Positions 43,501-58,500 of a DNA stretch of 64,000 bases are shown here, in pieces; within the stretch, counting starts at the first letter, position 1; every line of letters begins with the position of its first letter. Location: positions 121,829,661 through 121,893,660 of the forward strand of contig NC_068359.1 of NCBI RefSeq assembly GCF_020536995.1, read 5' to 3'. The notes below the pieces were generated by a model. That model saw only the letters and a list, made by a program, of their open reading frames with translations. It did no database searches and was not told the origin of the DNA. A program made the position numbers and the translations under genes. Source of the stretch: Dreissena polymorpha (lineage: Eukaryota > Mollusca > Bivalvia > Myida > Dreissenidae).

Positions 43501-46500
43501 TTCCTTCCTAGATATAAGGTCTAGTTGTAAAAGTTGCTAAACTTTTGCAAACCGTTTTTCGACCGTTATGTTCATGTAAAACGTGGAAGATTTAATTTAC
43601 AATAGAGTGGTATTATAGGCATATCTTTAACGCTTACTTACGTACATTAATTCAATTGGAAACTATATAATTGACCTATTTAAACCTTGTTTATATCGAT
43701 TTACGGTTCCTGTACATAACTGATATATAGAGAATAAAAGGTTACAATCCGATCGTTTTGTAATATATCAGGCGATGCTTAGAATAATATAACGGCGAGG
43801 CTTGCCGAGCCGTTATTTTATTCGTGCCAAGCCTTATATATTACAAAACGGTAGGGCAGTAACCTGTTTTTCTGTTTATCATACCAAACTTTCCTAAAAA
43901 TATTTTGCTGATTCGGCTTTTACACGTTGACACACACGTAGCAACGGCGTTCGAAAAGACGAAACGAATAATCGCTTATTTTAAACATCGTATAGAGAAA
44001 AAAAAGTTGTTTGCACTACAAATGGGAAGAGTACTTTATTTATAAATGTCTTGAATTGGAGATCAGGAATAGACTGCCAAGACAAATTTAATCGAAGAAC
44101 ACACTTCACCGATTAGTTTGGAGACGCCATTTTGGAGATGTGTATTGAAATTGACATTTTGATGATGGTGTAAATATTGACATAAGCGTGTTAAATCGTT
44201 TGTTTAAATAGTTGAGGATTAGCATACAGTTATCATTTGTCTTGACTTTCTGTGCAACACTTGCGAGTGCAATGACTATATCGATATTTAAGATAAATTG
44301 TCCCATTGATGACATCATTTAACGTCTTTAGTGCAGGCTGTGGTGATTAAAAAAAACGTTTTTGTGATTTATGAATTTAAACTAAAATAAAATATGTACG
44401 TTCTCGGTATAAAATTGTTTGTTGTTTTGAATCTGATTCATGTTGATAGAAATTGTTGACTTTATTGAAAATCCCACGTTACTACAAACATTGACTGATA
44501 TAAGAACTTCCTGTTGACCATGCTATAAAAATATATCAGACAACGTTATATCAGGCAGATATCAATGCGGTGGTATGATAAATACCATGGAAACCCCATG
44601 CATGGGGGAAAGAAACGGGAATCTCCCGGTGTTATTTCGACCGGGTCAAGGAATTGCATTGGATGCTTTCCTGACCGATAAATGTCATTTTCCCCGTGTT
44701 GTAAAACCGCATTTTAGTTCAAAGTTTTCTTGTTTCTGATTACCGACCCAAGACTTGTGCTCCATACTCCAGATTCTTGATCAGCCTGCAGTGCGGTGGA
44801 AGTACGGACCCTAGGAGCGACTGTGCATTGGCCTTCAACCCTCGCTTCAACGAAAAACAGGTGAGGGGTTTGTGTGTATTTCTTCTTGTGGTTAAATGTA
44901 GTTCAAATTGTCTCATAGTATATTGTCTGTAGAACTAATATCCGGATGCCTGACCGTCTTTGTTCAGATGAAACACGTCCGAGTTTTAAATCAATGGCCT
45001 GTTCATCGCCCGACGTTAAATATACAAAAGAGGAATCGAGAGTAAATATGGTCAGAAGTAAAGGCGTCCCATAAGTAAAACCTGACTGGCCCCAAATTGA
45101 CATCTGAAACACTACAATAAACAAATACATAGCTTTTGTTCTTTCTACACCGGTATTTGCCCTTGCCCTGACAAACTTGTCCTTTTTGTCCTTCCATAAT
45201 CCTGCGGTGTGTCATTTAAGGTATTATCTATTAAAAAAGAGATGCACCAGGTTAACCGGAAATATGTTCTAGTAAAGAATTGCATGACACTTTGTTTCAA
45301 TAAACTAAATGCATTGTTCCAAGAATAAAGAATTTGCATGTCATTTTTGGCGCTAACCATACTGCAAACTAATGCCTTTGCCTAGTTATAACATACAATA
45401 ATGCTATTGCCTAGTTATAACATACAATAATGCTATTGCCTAGTTATAACATACAATAATGCCTTTGCCTAGTTATAACATACAATAATGCTATTGCCTA
45501 GTTATAACATAAAATGCTGACGACTCGAATGCCTAGTTATTGCCTAGTTATAACATGCTATAATGATATTGCCTAGTTATAACATACAATGCTGACGACT
45601 AGAATGCCTAGTTATTGCCAAGTTATAATATACAATAATGCTATTGCCTAGTTATAGCATACAATAATGCTATTGCCTAGTTATAACATACAATAATGCT
45701 ATTGCTTAGTTATAACATACAATAATGCCTTTGCCTAGTTATAACATACAATAATGCTATTGCCTAGTTATAACATACAATGCTGACGACTTGAATGCCT
45801 AGTTATTGCCTAGTTATAACATACAATAATGCTATTGCCTAGTTGTTACATACAATAATGCTATTGCCGAGTTATAACATACAATAAAACTATTGCCTAG
45901 TTATAACATACAATAATGCTATTGCCTAGTTATAACATACAATAATGATATTGCCTAGTTATAACATACAATGCTGACGACTTGAATCAATATCTGTCAA
46001 AAAGACAAAGTTAAACAGCTTTAAACATATCTTTAATTGTATAAACAGTCATTAAATTGTGTTAATTGGCATAATTGTTTTGTTTTTCTCTCCACTCAAA
46101 AAATACATGTGATATTTTAGGAGTTGCGGGCTATTCGCGGTAATGTTAAAGATTATTTTTCTCGCAAAAAAAACAGAAAAGATAAATTCTCTATTAACAT
46201 CCAGTTTTGCATGATTCAGAAATATATAATTGAGAATAAAGTATGCTAATTTTATGTTTTTATTAATCAGTAATCGAGAATAATTACACATCAAAAGTAA
46301 TTGTTCCGAAATATTAGGTGTATCAAGATTATAGGCCCGTACACAGGGGGCGGGGGCATGGAGCCCGCCCCAACCCCCAACTGGCTGTCAAATTATGATT
46401 TTTTTTGTTTATGCTGCAATTTATCTCTCATGACAGGGCCCACAGCACACTCCCCCTCAACACAAATGAAGCGATGTGTTTTATTGTCCCTGATAAACAA

Positions 46501-49500
46501 GGGGATTAGCGCTATTTTACTCGCCAGTGGAGATAAGCTCTAGGCAATGTTTTCTTATGGCCTTGTACGCAAGTCCCCTATCAGTCACTCAATCCACCTT
46601 TGTGATCCTGAATGCTTCATCTTCCGATGGTTGATGTAACACGTTTTTGATTGGCCAAGGAAAGAGAAGCAGCAAATGGAAGCAAACGATGCAGGAGGAC
46701 GAAGGCCTGAATACTACTGACATTAATTATTTGTGAAAAAAAATGTTGGAAGCAATTAGAGAGATGATATGAAAAATTATTCATTAGTTTGAACCGGAAA
46801 GTTTATTTGTCAAAGTCCAAGGCCCATAACTTTGCAAAAAATTAATGGACCGGCAGGAAAGTCATACCTCATCCGAAAGTCTCGTAGCATCAAATATCAG
46901 GTCAATATGTAAAAGCGTTTTAAAGAAAGTCTGGATAATTAGATGCCCAACAGACGGACGGGCAGTCAAACTGCCATATGCTATCCTACTCGGGCATAAT
47001 AATCAGCTTAATATCTGAAAGAGTTGCGACAAACCCCTCAGGAAAACGGTTATTACCGTGAAAATTTTAGTCCACGGCCCATAACTTCGCCAAATATCAA
47101 TGGGCCGGAACGAATTTTTACACTTTATCTTTCGGTCATGTAGGTAGACTCGCATACCAAAAATCAGCTCAATATCTGATAAAGTTCCGTAAAACAACCT
47201 ACGGAAAACGGTAACTATAGAGAAAGTTTCAAGGTCCAATCTAATATCACAGTTGTTGACAATTTGGATGGTTTATCTGTATTGATGGTGGTGAAAGTAA
47301 AACTGTGTAGTAGATGATAAACATGTTATTATTAATTTACTTTGAAACTTTAGAGGAGGCTTGTATTCAAAGAGAAAATAGTATTATGGTTATATGTCAG
47401 TCATATTTTATGATACATTTCTTTAAAGGTTTTTGATTTTCAAAGTTTGCTTTTCTTCTTCATCAAATATAATACATTTCTGGAAATGCTGTTCACACCA
47501 ACATTTAAAGCTTTAGACTTCAGAAAGATGCTGATTTACTTGTTATATTCCATACATTTGTATTACAATATAAGTTTTGCGAAGCATTACAACTCGCCCT
47601 GAAAAAATGCGAAATTGAAAAAAATAGGAAGGGAAGACCCCTGCCGCACGGGAAGACCCCTCCCGCACCCTCCCTGGTTGGGCCTCCCCAGTCAATCTGA
47701 CAAGATCATTGTGAATATAAAACAAAACACACAAGTCCAGTATGCTTTCTTCCGACTTTATACAACTCATCATTTTTCATAACTATTCCTCTGTTGTTCT
47801 TTTCTTTTCTCTCTAAAAAATATATATTAGCATATCTTGTATAACATGTCTGAACTTTATTGCTTTGTACAATCACTATGTTGTATGATCATATACATGT
47901 TTGCATTGTATGTATGATATTGAATAAAAAAAAAATAAAAAAATAAAAAATTCTTGCGTACGGCCCTGGATTATCTTTATTTGGTGAAACATTTCCAAGT
48001 TTACTTCGTATTTGCTATATTAGAATTAACCATGATATATTATTAGAAGTAATTTTTACGTCGACGATGCCACCGTAGTCTCCCGTCTGACATACGTTTT
48101 AATAAATTAACAAATAGTGTATTAAAAATTATGCAATTACAAAACGAAAACGTCGAACTGAAATAGAAAGAAACGATAAGCTTCTAACAGCGAGTAAAAT
48201 TTAAAACGTTATAAATTTTAAACGAAAAGAAGCATACTGATAACAAACATATAGTACGCGATACAACGTGCATGTAAGCCGCTCCACCGAAACAGGTACA
48301 TGAAAATGGACATTATTAATATGTTTATATATTATTCATATTGTCAAATAATGATGAGAAATTGGGTGAAATATTTGGGTTTTCTTTATGTACGAAATAT
48401 TGACAAGTATATCAGTAGCGAGTATGCAAACATATCGTTTATCGTTTATTCTTATGACTTTATTCTTACGATAGAAATTAAAAAGGATAATATGTATATT
48501 CAAATAATGTATATATGCAATGTTGAGATAAAGTCTGAACAATTAATAATGGGAGGTATTTACAAAACTAAGACCTGGTTAAGATTTATTTAAAGTAGCA
48601 AACACACTCAGGGTGGGGTATAATTGGAATCAATAACATGGAAAGTCAGACCTGATTAAATCCAAATAAGAACACATTGAGTCCAGAGTCGGCATATAGA
48701 TACGAGATGATAAGTAACACTCATGGTCAATAAACAGCACAGATGAAAAGGTCACCTATTGTCTGGGGTACAAAAGTTATAGTACTGACGAAAGTAACAG
48801 AATTACTCTATATCAATAAAAATTGATTAGTACCAATATATATTGATTAAATTTTAGTATATCCGCCAAGCAAGTGAATACATGAAAAAGTGTTCCTTCT
48901 AGAATATTCTGACGAATCAACCAATGAATAATAACCATACTAGCTGAGGACCAATCAAAAGTTTAAAGGAAAAATATGCAAATTAATTTGGGGACAAAAT
49001 GGGGATGTTTGGAAGGAGAGCGGCACTCCGCGGTTGAGTTAGCGTTTAGACTTGGAGGTGTACGGATCGAGAAAGATACGATCATGTAGCTATCAGACTG
49101 TATTTGTATAACCGAAAATATTAAGTATGTTAGACATTAAATTGGACTGGAAACTGATACATGGTGTTGTTGAATATTTTATCCTACGTAATGCAGAGAA
49201 ATTAACATAAATAGATAGAGTAGACTTGTCCCATGCGCGGCACGAGAAAATGGGAGTTAATGCAAAACTCGTCATCTTGGCAATTCGCGCATGACGAGAT
49301 ATCGAATGATAGGTTACATACCGGTAATTTAAGAGTAATGAACATTGTTAGTAACTATGTGTCGTCTATGAACTGTGAACGATTACGGGACACAGGACGT
49401 TAAATGGTGCTCGTGAACCAAGGATTCGAACAAAGAAATACTACCACTTACAATTACGAAGCCATGGAAAACAACGCGAAGAAACTCCGTTTCGGCAACT

Positions 49501-52500
49501 TCTGTAACCAGTAACAACAACCGTGAGCCGGGAACAACGACATCAGACCGCACACATTCTGCAACTTCCGGTGAGTGACTGTTTTATTTCCTAACGCTTG
49601 TATCAAAATGGCAAATCAAATAATCCCTGAATTATTTCAAAATTTAAATGAACAAATTAAAGATGTTAAAACGGCCATAAGCACTCAGACTATTTCACAG
49701 GTTGTACAATCATTTGATGGAAATTCAAAAGAATTTAAAAATTGGATTAAAAATGTAGAAAAATATGGAATGCTTACCAATTTAGATGAGAATAAATTAA
49801 AATTTGTTGCTTACCAATCTAGTAAAGGGCTTGTTAGTGATTACATACAACGTTTTTTGACTGATGATTCGACAGGGACATGGACAGATTTAAAGGAACA
49901 GCTTAAATTAAGATTTGCAGAAATTCAAGACCCACAATACGCTTTATCATTATTAAAGACGACTAAACAAAAGACCGACGAAAATGTTCAAATATACGCT
50001 GAGCGGCTTTTATCTCTTGCGACTGACGCATACGAAAATATTGAAGGAAATTTAGACTATAAAGAAAAACAGTTAGTAGAAATTTTTATCGACGGATTAT
50101 CAAACGATTATTTGAGACTTAAATTAATGCGCGAAAATCATGCAACCCTATCGAATGCTTTAAAAAGCGCTATACATGAGCAAAGTGTCAGAGCTAGGTT
50201 TGAGTTACGATCGCAAATAAATGGACTTGATAACATTACGACCGATAATATTCAGACAGATATCGATTATATTAGGTCATCTATTGTTTGCACATATTGC
50301 AAGAAACACGGTCATTCTATTGAAATCTGTCGCCGTAGGCAACGCGAGATAAGTGCATATACGGTAGGGCGGACGATAGATCAAAACGGTAACAGGCACA
50401 AGAACGAATATGACAAAAATTGGAAAGATAAAATTGATTGTTGGAATTGTGGTAAATTAGGACACTTTAGTAGAGAATGTACTCAAAGAAAAACGTACAT
50501 TAATCGAAAAAACTAGGAAATTCTTACCAAAAAGGGGTCTATGGTAAGAATGAAAAAGTCGAGACATATAATATCGCTTTGTGTGGTAGTCCAAATTCTT
50601 GTGTTATTTCAACAGGTGGTTATCAATTTAGGAGCTTGATAGACTCGGGCGCTCAAGTCAGCATCGTGAGTAAACGTACTTATGATATGTTAAAACAAAA
50701 ACCCGCACTGATATTTCAAAAAGTAAATCTAAAGTCGGTAAATGGAAATTCATTACATGTCCACGGAAGTGTAAAATTGAGATTCAAAATAGGGAGTATA
50801 TATAAAGAGCACATGTTTTTTGTAGTAAGTAACGTTAATAGAAATGTTATTTTAGGAAGAGACTTTTTACAAGATAATGGTGTCCGTTTATACTTTGATT
50901 TAGGATGTTTGAGGATTGATAACTGTTATGTACCTCTAGAAGAAGATGTACATCTTTCGACGATAGCGAGATTAACTAGGCATACTGTGTTAAAACCACA
51001 AACTGCATATAGACTCTTTGCTCAAGCTAAAAGAAACTGCATACGTTCAAATACGAATTATGAATTCAATGGAATAAGCAATTCTTTCTTTGATAATGAA
51101 CCCGGTTTAACAATTGTTAATTCAGTCGTCAAGACAACGCGTGATAGACAATTTCCCATTTTAATTATAAACAATACGCACAAAACAATAAGGCTTAGAC
51201 GACACTGTGCCATAGGGCGAATAAAATCGGTAAATGATAATGAAATATGCTCAGTACAAGAAGTTAATAAAAATAATCAGCCGAAATCAGGTTTATCTAA
51301 AGATGAAATCTTATCAGATTTACGTGTAGATGAAAATCAAAAAGAAAATATTCTACCGATACTCTTAAAACACAGAACTCTCTTCGCAAGAAATAATTTA
51401 GAATTAACACAAACTTCAGCAATAGAATTTACCATAGACACAGGGGATCATCCACCCATTAAATTAAGGCCGTATCGAACACCATTAAACAATAAGGTAT
51501 TCATAGATAAAGCCATCGACGAAATGCTAGACGCAAACATAATAAGTCCGTCAAGAAGTCCGTGGAGCTTCCCTATTGTTTTAGTAGATAAAAAGAAAAA
51601 TAACCATGACTCAAACAAAGATAATAAAGACGAGAAAAGGTTTTGTGTTGATTTTAGACAATTAAACAAAATTACAAAACCAATTGCCTATCCATTACCA
51701 TTAATAGATGATATATTGGCGTTATTAGGTAAAAGTAAATATTTCACCAGTTTAGATTTGATATCGGGATATTGGCAAATACCTATAAAGGAAGAGGACA
51801 GAGAAAAAACGGCTTTCGCTTCGGGATTCAGGGGTCTATTTCAATTTAATGTTATGCCCTTCGGTGCCTCCTCCGCCGGTGCTATATTTCAAGAATTGGC
51901 TAATAAAGTACTCAAAGGTTGTGAGAGCTTCGCTGTGGCGTATCTAGACGATATTTTAATATTTTCACCTGACTTGCAATCTCATTTATCACACGTAGAT
52001 ACAGTACTACAGAGTCTCAGTAAACATAACCTAAAGCTAAAACTATCAAAATGTCAATTCTTACAAAGAGAGACTAGATACCTAGGCTTCATCATAGATC
52101 AAAATGGTATAAGGCCGGATCCGTTAAAAGTGGAAGCGATCCGACAATTCCCTAGGCCAAAGTGCGTGCGCGATGTACGATCCATCCTAGGTGCTGCAGG
52201 ATTTTATAGGAGATTCTGTCCGTCGTATTCAGAAGTAGTCGAGCCTCTCATTAATCTAACGAGAAAGAATGTCCCATTTAAATGGTCGAAACAATGCGAA
52301 GATAGTTTCATACAATTAAAAGACTCATTTACGCAAATCCCTTATCTTTCATACCCTGATCCAAAAAAAGGTTATATACTGTATACTGATGCATCCGATA
52401 AATGCATAGGATCTTGCTTAACTCAAAAATGCGACAATAACGAGACCGGGGATTATGTGGGCGAAAAGCCGATATTTTTCATATCGCACAGATTAAGCCC

Positions 52501-55500
52501 CACACAATGCAAATATAGTACCATTGAAAAAGAATGTTACAGCATATTTTACAGTCTAAGTAAATTGCACCATTATTTACACAACGCCGAATTTGTTATA
52601 AAGAGTGATCACAAGCCGCTTAAGTATTTATTGGAAAGTCCGATGCAAAACAAGAAAATACAATTATGGGCCTTAAGTATAGCGGGTTATAACTGCAAAA
52701 TTGAATATATACCGGGAAAAAAGAATATTATTGCTGACTTCCTAAGCCGACCTCCAAAAACCAAAATAAAGAATAATCAATGCGATCAAACAGAACTAGA
52801 ATTAGATATTAACGATAAACATTTGACGATTAGTTCGGAAATAAATGGACAAAACCAGCCGCGCGAAATTAATGTAATTGACTCTACGCATATCGATCAC
52901 AGGCAAATAATTGATAATATTATTACCCCGCAACCAATCCCAGTCGACGACACAGCGTCGAACAATAATATATCAGGGCTTAATATGCAAATAGAACAAG
53001 AAAAAGACCCTCATATATCTGAGATTAAAGCGAGATTAAGATTAGGGAAACAGAACAAGAGTGAAGATGATAGATATTTAACGGTTGATGATATACTGTA
53101 CTACATATCAAACGTAGATGAGGAACCTACTCTCAGGCTGTTTGTACCTAAACACCTGACTGATTCAGTTGTCAAGCAATACCATGATGAAAACGGACAT
53201 CCTGGGTCTCAAAGGCTTTTCCAGACACTAAAAGAGAAATATTACTGGCCTAAAATGTTCAAAGAATTGAATGATTATGTATCTAAGTGCATTATATGTC
53301 AAAGTAGAAATTTAAAAGCAATTAAAGCTCCCATATCGTCAGATACCTCAATACCGCCGTTTCCGTTTTCAGTTGTTTCCGTAGATATATGCGGTCCATA
53401 TCCGAAAACGCTTTCCGGAAATAGATATATAATATGTTTCGTAGATCAATTCTCAGGATACATAGAAGCTTTCGCTTCGCCTGATAAGTCGTCTGATAGC
53501 GTAATACACCTGTTAATGAACGAGATTTATTGCCGTCATAGTTGTCCTATAAGAATTATAACTGATAACGGAAAAGAATTCACAAGCACAGCTTTCACGG
53601 AAACATTAAAATCAATGAACATTGACCACGTAAAGACGACAATATATCATCCCGCGTCTAATGGCATGAACGAGCGTTCACATGGGACTATGAACAATAT
53701 ACTATCAAAACGGGTTCAAGAAAATGTACAACAATGGGACGTACATTTAAACATGTCTTTAGCGGCAATGAGATTTTGTACATCCGAGACTTCGAAGCAC
53801 ACACCGTTCTTCTTACTTTTTAATAGAGACCCTATTCTTCCAATAGACAACTTGTTAAAGCCTAGACGTAAATATCACGGTGAAGATTATCATAAAATAA
53901 TATTAGAGGAACAACACAAATCATTTAAAAAGGTATGTGCCCAAATTCAAAAATCGAAACGTAGACAAGCTGATTATGCGAATAAAAATACGAAAGATAT
54001 TAAGTTCGAAATCAATGACCCCGTTTACTACAAAAACTTTCAACGTACGAATAAATTAGACAGTAAATGGAGGCCATATTATCGTATAATCGAACAAAAG
54101 TCGCCGTTAACATACGTAATAAAGAATCAGTTAGACAACTCGACTATTAAAGTTCACGCTGATCAAATAAGGCACGCAAATATCGATGAATGGCCAATGA
54201 TAGATAAACCACTAGCGCGCCCGATTAGAAAAGCAAATTTAGCCTTTGCGGACGACACATTATCTTCTGATAGCGATTCAAATACGTCAGTACATGGGTT
54301 ACCTGTAATTACGCAACAGACCCGACAGATTAGAGATAACACGGATGACGAGGAAAACATACCGCTCGCTGAATTGCAAAAACATTTGAGAAACAAACAA
54401 TTCGCGGATATACAGTCAAGCTCCAGTGAATCAGATACGATGCATTACAATAACGGTAATTCACAAAACTCACCTGTACGTAGGTTTGAAAATGATTCTT
54501 CAGACGATCAGATGCAAATTGACGCGGTAGCGTTAAAACACAAAAAACGAAAATTGACAAAAAGGACTTCACGTTCAAATAACGCAATGAAGAAAGCAAT
54601 TTTCACGTGCCTTCAGACAATGGCTGAACACATGTGAATGAATGGACTACAAAATAAAGCGAGATAGATGTCGAGACTTAAAGACCCCAAAATTTTGTAT
54701 ATAGAGAAATATGTTTTGAATGTATATGTAGTATATATGTAAAAACAGGATTATAGAGGACGGTATCGTCCGATTTTGATAAGGTATCGTCATTAGCATT
54801 GATTTACGGGTTTAGAATGAAATGAAAATGTCATACTTTAGTATACGGGTGAAATACCACTTATCCGTGCGAAATAGCAACCAGCTCTGAAGCGTAATAA
54901 AACTTTTGGGAGATATTTACATAGACTAAGATCCGATTTAAGATTTATTTCAAGTATGAACACGAATACATTTACACCCAGGGCGGGATAAATAAATTGA
55001 AAAGTTCAATACCATACGTTAAGATTAGGAAATTGAAGGATTATATAACTGTCAGACGGTTGATTAACGGAACAGGTCAACCTATTGACATTTAGGATTA
55101 TACAAATATACGCGTATCAGACCAGCTAATGATAACGCACTTGACAACGACGTAAATTAACGCTAGCTTATGCCCTACAGCTCTCAAGTAAACACCTTTT
55201 TAAGCGTAGATAACATTTTTACACAGTTTGTAAATATCCTTAAAAGCAAAGCAGTGTACCTTTTATTAGTATAATGCAAAAGATACAACTATATTGCTAT
55301 AATACATTAAATTTTTGCTACTGATCATATATATAGTTTTTTTCGTTTCTTTATAAGAATAACTACATTAAGACAAGGGATTTTGTTTGTAAATTTTTGT
55401 TCTCTAAGTAAATAAAACATAATAAAGCACAATGCATTTCATTGAATAGACAACGCGTATAGTTTAAATAAAACATAATAAATTTGCGTCATGAGAATCG

Positions 55501-58500
55501 CGTTCCTTTAGCACATTAATTTTATTTGGGTATATCTTATCATAGGTGTGATAAGTAATCTGAGTGCTTATATAGCACATTCCATTAATATGTAAATAAA
55601 AGGCCCGTTTATCATTTCATGTAATTAACCCTATACGATTTGCCAATGCGATACAAGTTAAGGAGAAAAACAGCGCTCCTAAGATAGTTGGCGTGGTTTG
55701 CCTGCAGCAACATGCGTTCATAACGCATTTGAGATCGTGATCAGATCTTAACACCCCGACAAAGAAGAATAATATGTCATCGACATGCCGATATCTTCGA
55801 CGACGATGTATCCGTCGAGAATCAGATGACGTAACAGACGACTTCAATTAGGATCCAACATTGTCGACATGGATCCAAATTGTGAACCAGCACCAGTACC
55901 ATACAACGAGTGGACTGTTAATGGACATTTCACGCGTCGTCGAAAATGATTTTTAAAGATACGATGATATGAATGGACTTGATGATGAAAAATCGCGCGT
56001 ACTTTGTACATATATTAGGTGAACATTTTATCGTCTATGAACTTATATATATATGTGTGTTACCTTTATTACATGTACATAAACACTAATTATAATACTA
56101 CAGTCATGAATGCAGACATTCTCCAGAACTATATATAATAAACGTTTGAAGTATTCTAAATCGTGCAACAGCCGAGGACCAACAGCTTCTCCGACCGACC
56201 ATCATCGTCTTCATTCGGAAGCCGACGTCTTCAATCGACTGCATGTTACCATCTACAACCAGATGTCTCATCTCTTCACCTAGACGCCACATCGCCTCCA
56301 GCGAAGATGTCAAAAATGGACACTATTCGTATTGGATTTTCCAAACCAGTGACACATTCCACTTCATTGTGATTGACATTGACTATTTAAATATTCCGAC
56401 GTTTTATTATTTCAGCAGAAACATTCGATAAAAATTTCATTAATAATTTGCAGATTTTCATCATATATATGTTTTAGTCACTGATGTTTTCATGTTTGCG
56501 TGTTTGATTTTCTACATCGTATGTATTAATATGTTTTCGTTTACTTCCATACTTACATTCTTAAAGATTTTTCTGTATCCTAAAATACATAAAAATCAAA
56601 TTGAGAGGATAAGTTGTGTCAAATAATGATGAGAAATTGGGTGAAATATTTGGGTTTTCTTTATGTACGAAATATTGACAAGTATATCAGTAGCGAGTAT
56701 GCAAACATATCGTTTATCGTTTATTCTTATGACTTTATTCTTACGATAGAAATTAAAAAGGATAATATGTATATTCAAATAATGTATATATGCAATGTTA
56801 AGATAAAGTCTGAACAATTAATAATGGGAGGTATTTACAAAACTAAGACCTGGTTAAGATTTATTTAAAGTAGCAAACACACTCAGGGTGGGGTATAATT
56901 GGAATCAATAACATGGAAAGTCAGACCTGATTAAATCCAAATAAGAACACATTGAGTCCAGAGTCGGCATATAGATACGAGATGATAAGTAACACTCATG
57001 GTCAATAAACAGCACAGATGAAAAGGTCACCTATTGTCTGGGGTACAAAAGTTATAGTACTGACGAAAGTAACAGAATTACTCTATATCAATAAAAATTG
57101 ATTAGTACCAATATATATTGATTAAATTTTAGTATATCCGCCAAGCAAGTGAATACATGAAAAAGTGTTCCTTCTAGAATATTCTGACGAATCAACCAAT
57201 GAATAATAACCATACTAGCTGAGGACCAATCAAAAGTTTAAAGGAAAAATATGCAAATTAATTTGGGGACAAAATGGGGATGTTTGGAAGGAGAGCGGCA
57301 CTCCGCGGTTGAGTTAGCGTTTAGACTTGGAGGTGTACGGATCGAGAAAGATACGATCATGTAGCTATCAGACTGTATTTGTATAACCGAAAATATTAAG
57401 TATGTTAGACATTAAATTGGACTGGAAACTGATACATGGTGTTGTTGAATATTTTATCCTACGTAATGCAGAGAAATTAACATAAATAGATAGAGTAGAC
57501 TTGTCCCATGCGCGGCACGAGAAAATGGGAGTTAATGCAAAACTCGTCATCTTGGCAATTCGCGCATGACGAGATATCGAATGATAGGTTACATACCGGT
57601 AATTTAAGAGTAATGAACATTGTTAGTAACTATGTGTCGTCTATGAACTGTGAACGATTACGGGACAATATGCGTTTCCACATGATACTTAAATACAGAG
57701 GTTTACGTTCATGTGCACACTATATTAAATTAAATTTGTTTTTCAATATACATTCACATCACAAACATGGCATGGCCACTTATGTAACCAACGTTACAAT
57801 CATAAATTACGTATTTTTTAAAGAGAGATTATGTACGTGCAATATTTGAAACGACTCAAACATATTGAAGTTTTGGGTTAGCTGGTTAAGTAATTTGTAA
57901 CAATAATATGTTCACCGTTTAATGTGTTAATGATCTGCTACTTCCATTATTTAAATTGTTAAGCTTGTATTGTGTATTGTCATTTATTGATCACTTATCA
58001 AAACTATATATTCTTGTTATATTTAATAACCGAGACAAACAATCCATACGTGCACTTTCAGGTGGTCCGGAACAGTCTCCAGAGCAGCGCATGGGGACCG
58101 GAAGAGCGCCACGGAGGTTTCCCCTTCCGGCACGGAGCTTCTGTTAACGTGTCTATCGTGGTTCATGCGGGACACTACACGGTGAGTGAGTGATTGTTGT
58201 CGTTCATGGTCATTGAGGAAGTATAGTGACTGCTTTATCCGTCAATAAATTGAATCGTCGTTTCAATTGAGGAAGTTACCGTTGTAGGAAGTTAACAGAT
58301 ACCATAGATAGATAAGTAATAGTTGAAATAAGTTTACCGCAAAGCGAAAGTAGCAGTTGCGAGGAGTTAACCGAAAAGGAAAGTGACTTTTGCGAAAAGT
58401 TAACCGCTAAACGAGGAAACTGTAGCGAGGAGTTCACCAAAAAAGAAACTAAATGTTAAGTGGACTTTGTAAACCCGACTTAATCTTTGTCCCGTCCGCA

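Larger units (their letters stand above)
48342..57667 (+). mobile_element. Ty3/Gypsy-type LTR retrotransposon, looks whole and young
   Basis: A 9.3 kb element inside galectin intron 3 of copy B, absent from copy A. Two LTRs of 1,051 bases (48,342-49,392 and 56,617-57,667) begin TGTC and end GACA, and look nearly identical by eye. It is flanked by ATAT on both sides, a likely 4-bp target duplication. Parts in order: 5' LTR, gag, pol (protease, reverse transcriptase, RNase H, integrase), about 2 kb without a recognised gene, 3' LTR. No envelope gene seen. I see no obvious break in the main frames. The near-identity of the LTRs points to a recent insertion, certainly after the galectin duplication. 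Confidence 0.9.

Noticed and set aside
45371-45990. CRISPR-like array
   Set aside because: Units are head to tail without distinct spacers and the DNA is animal nuclear; it is a minisatellite.
48300-48593. Open frame of 97 codons, repeated near 56,614-56,868
   Set aside because: It lies mostly within the LTR and recurs only because the LTR is duplicated.
55617-55847. 76-codon minus-strand frame inside the retrotransposon as a possible envelope or accessory gene
   Set aside because: It is short, antisense to the element and without recognisable features.
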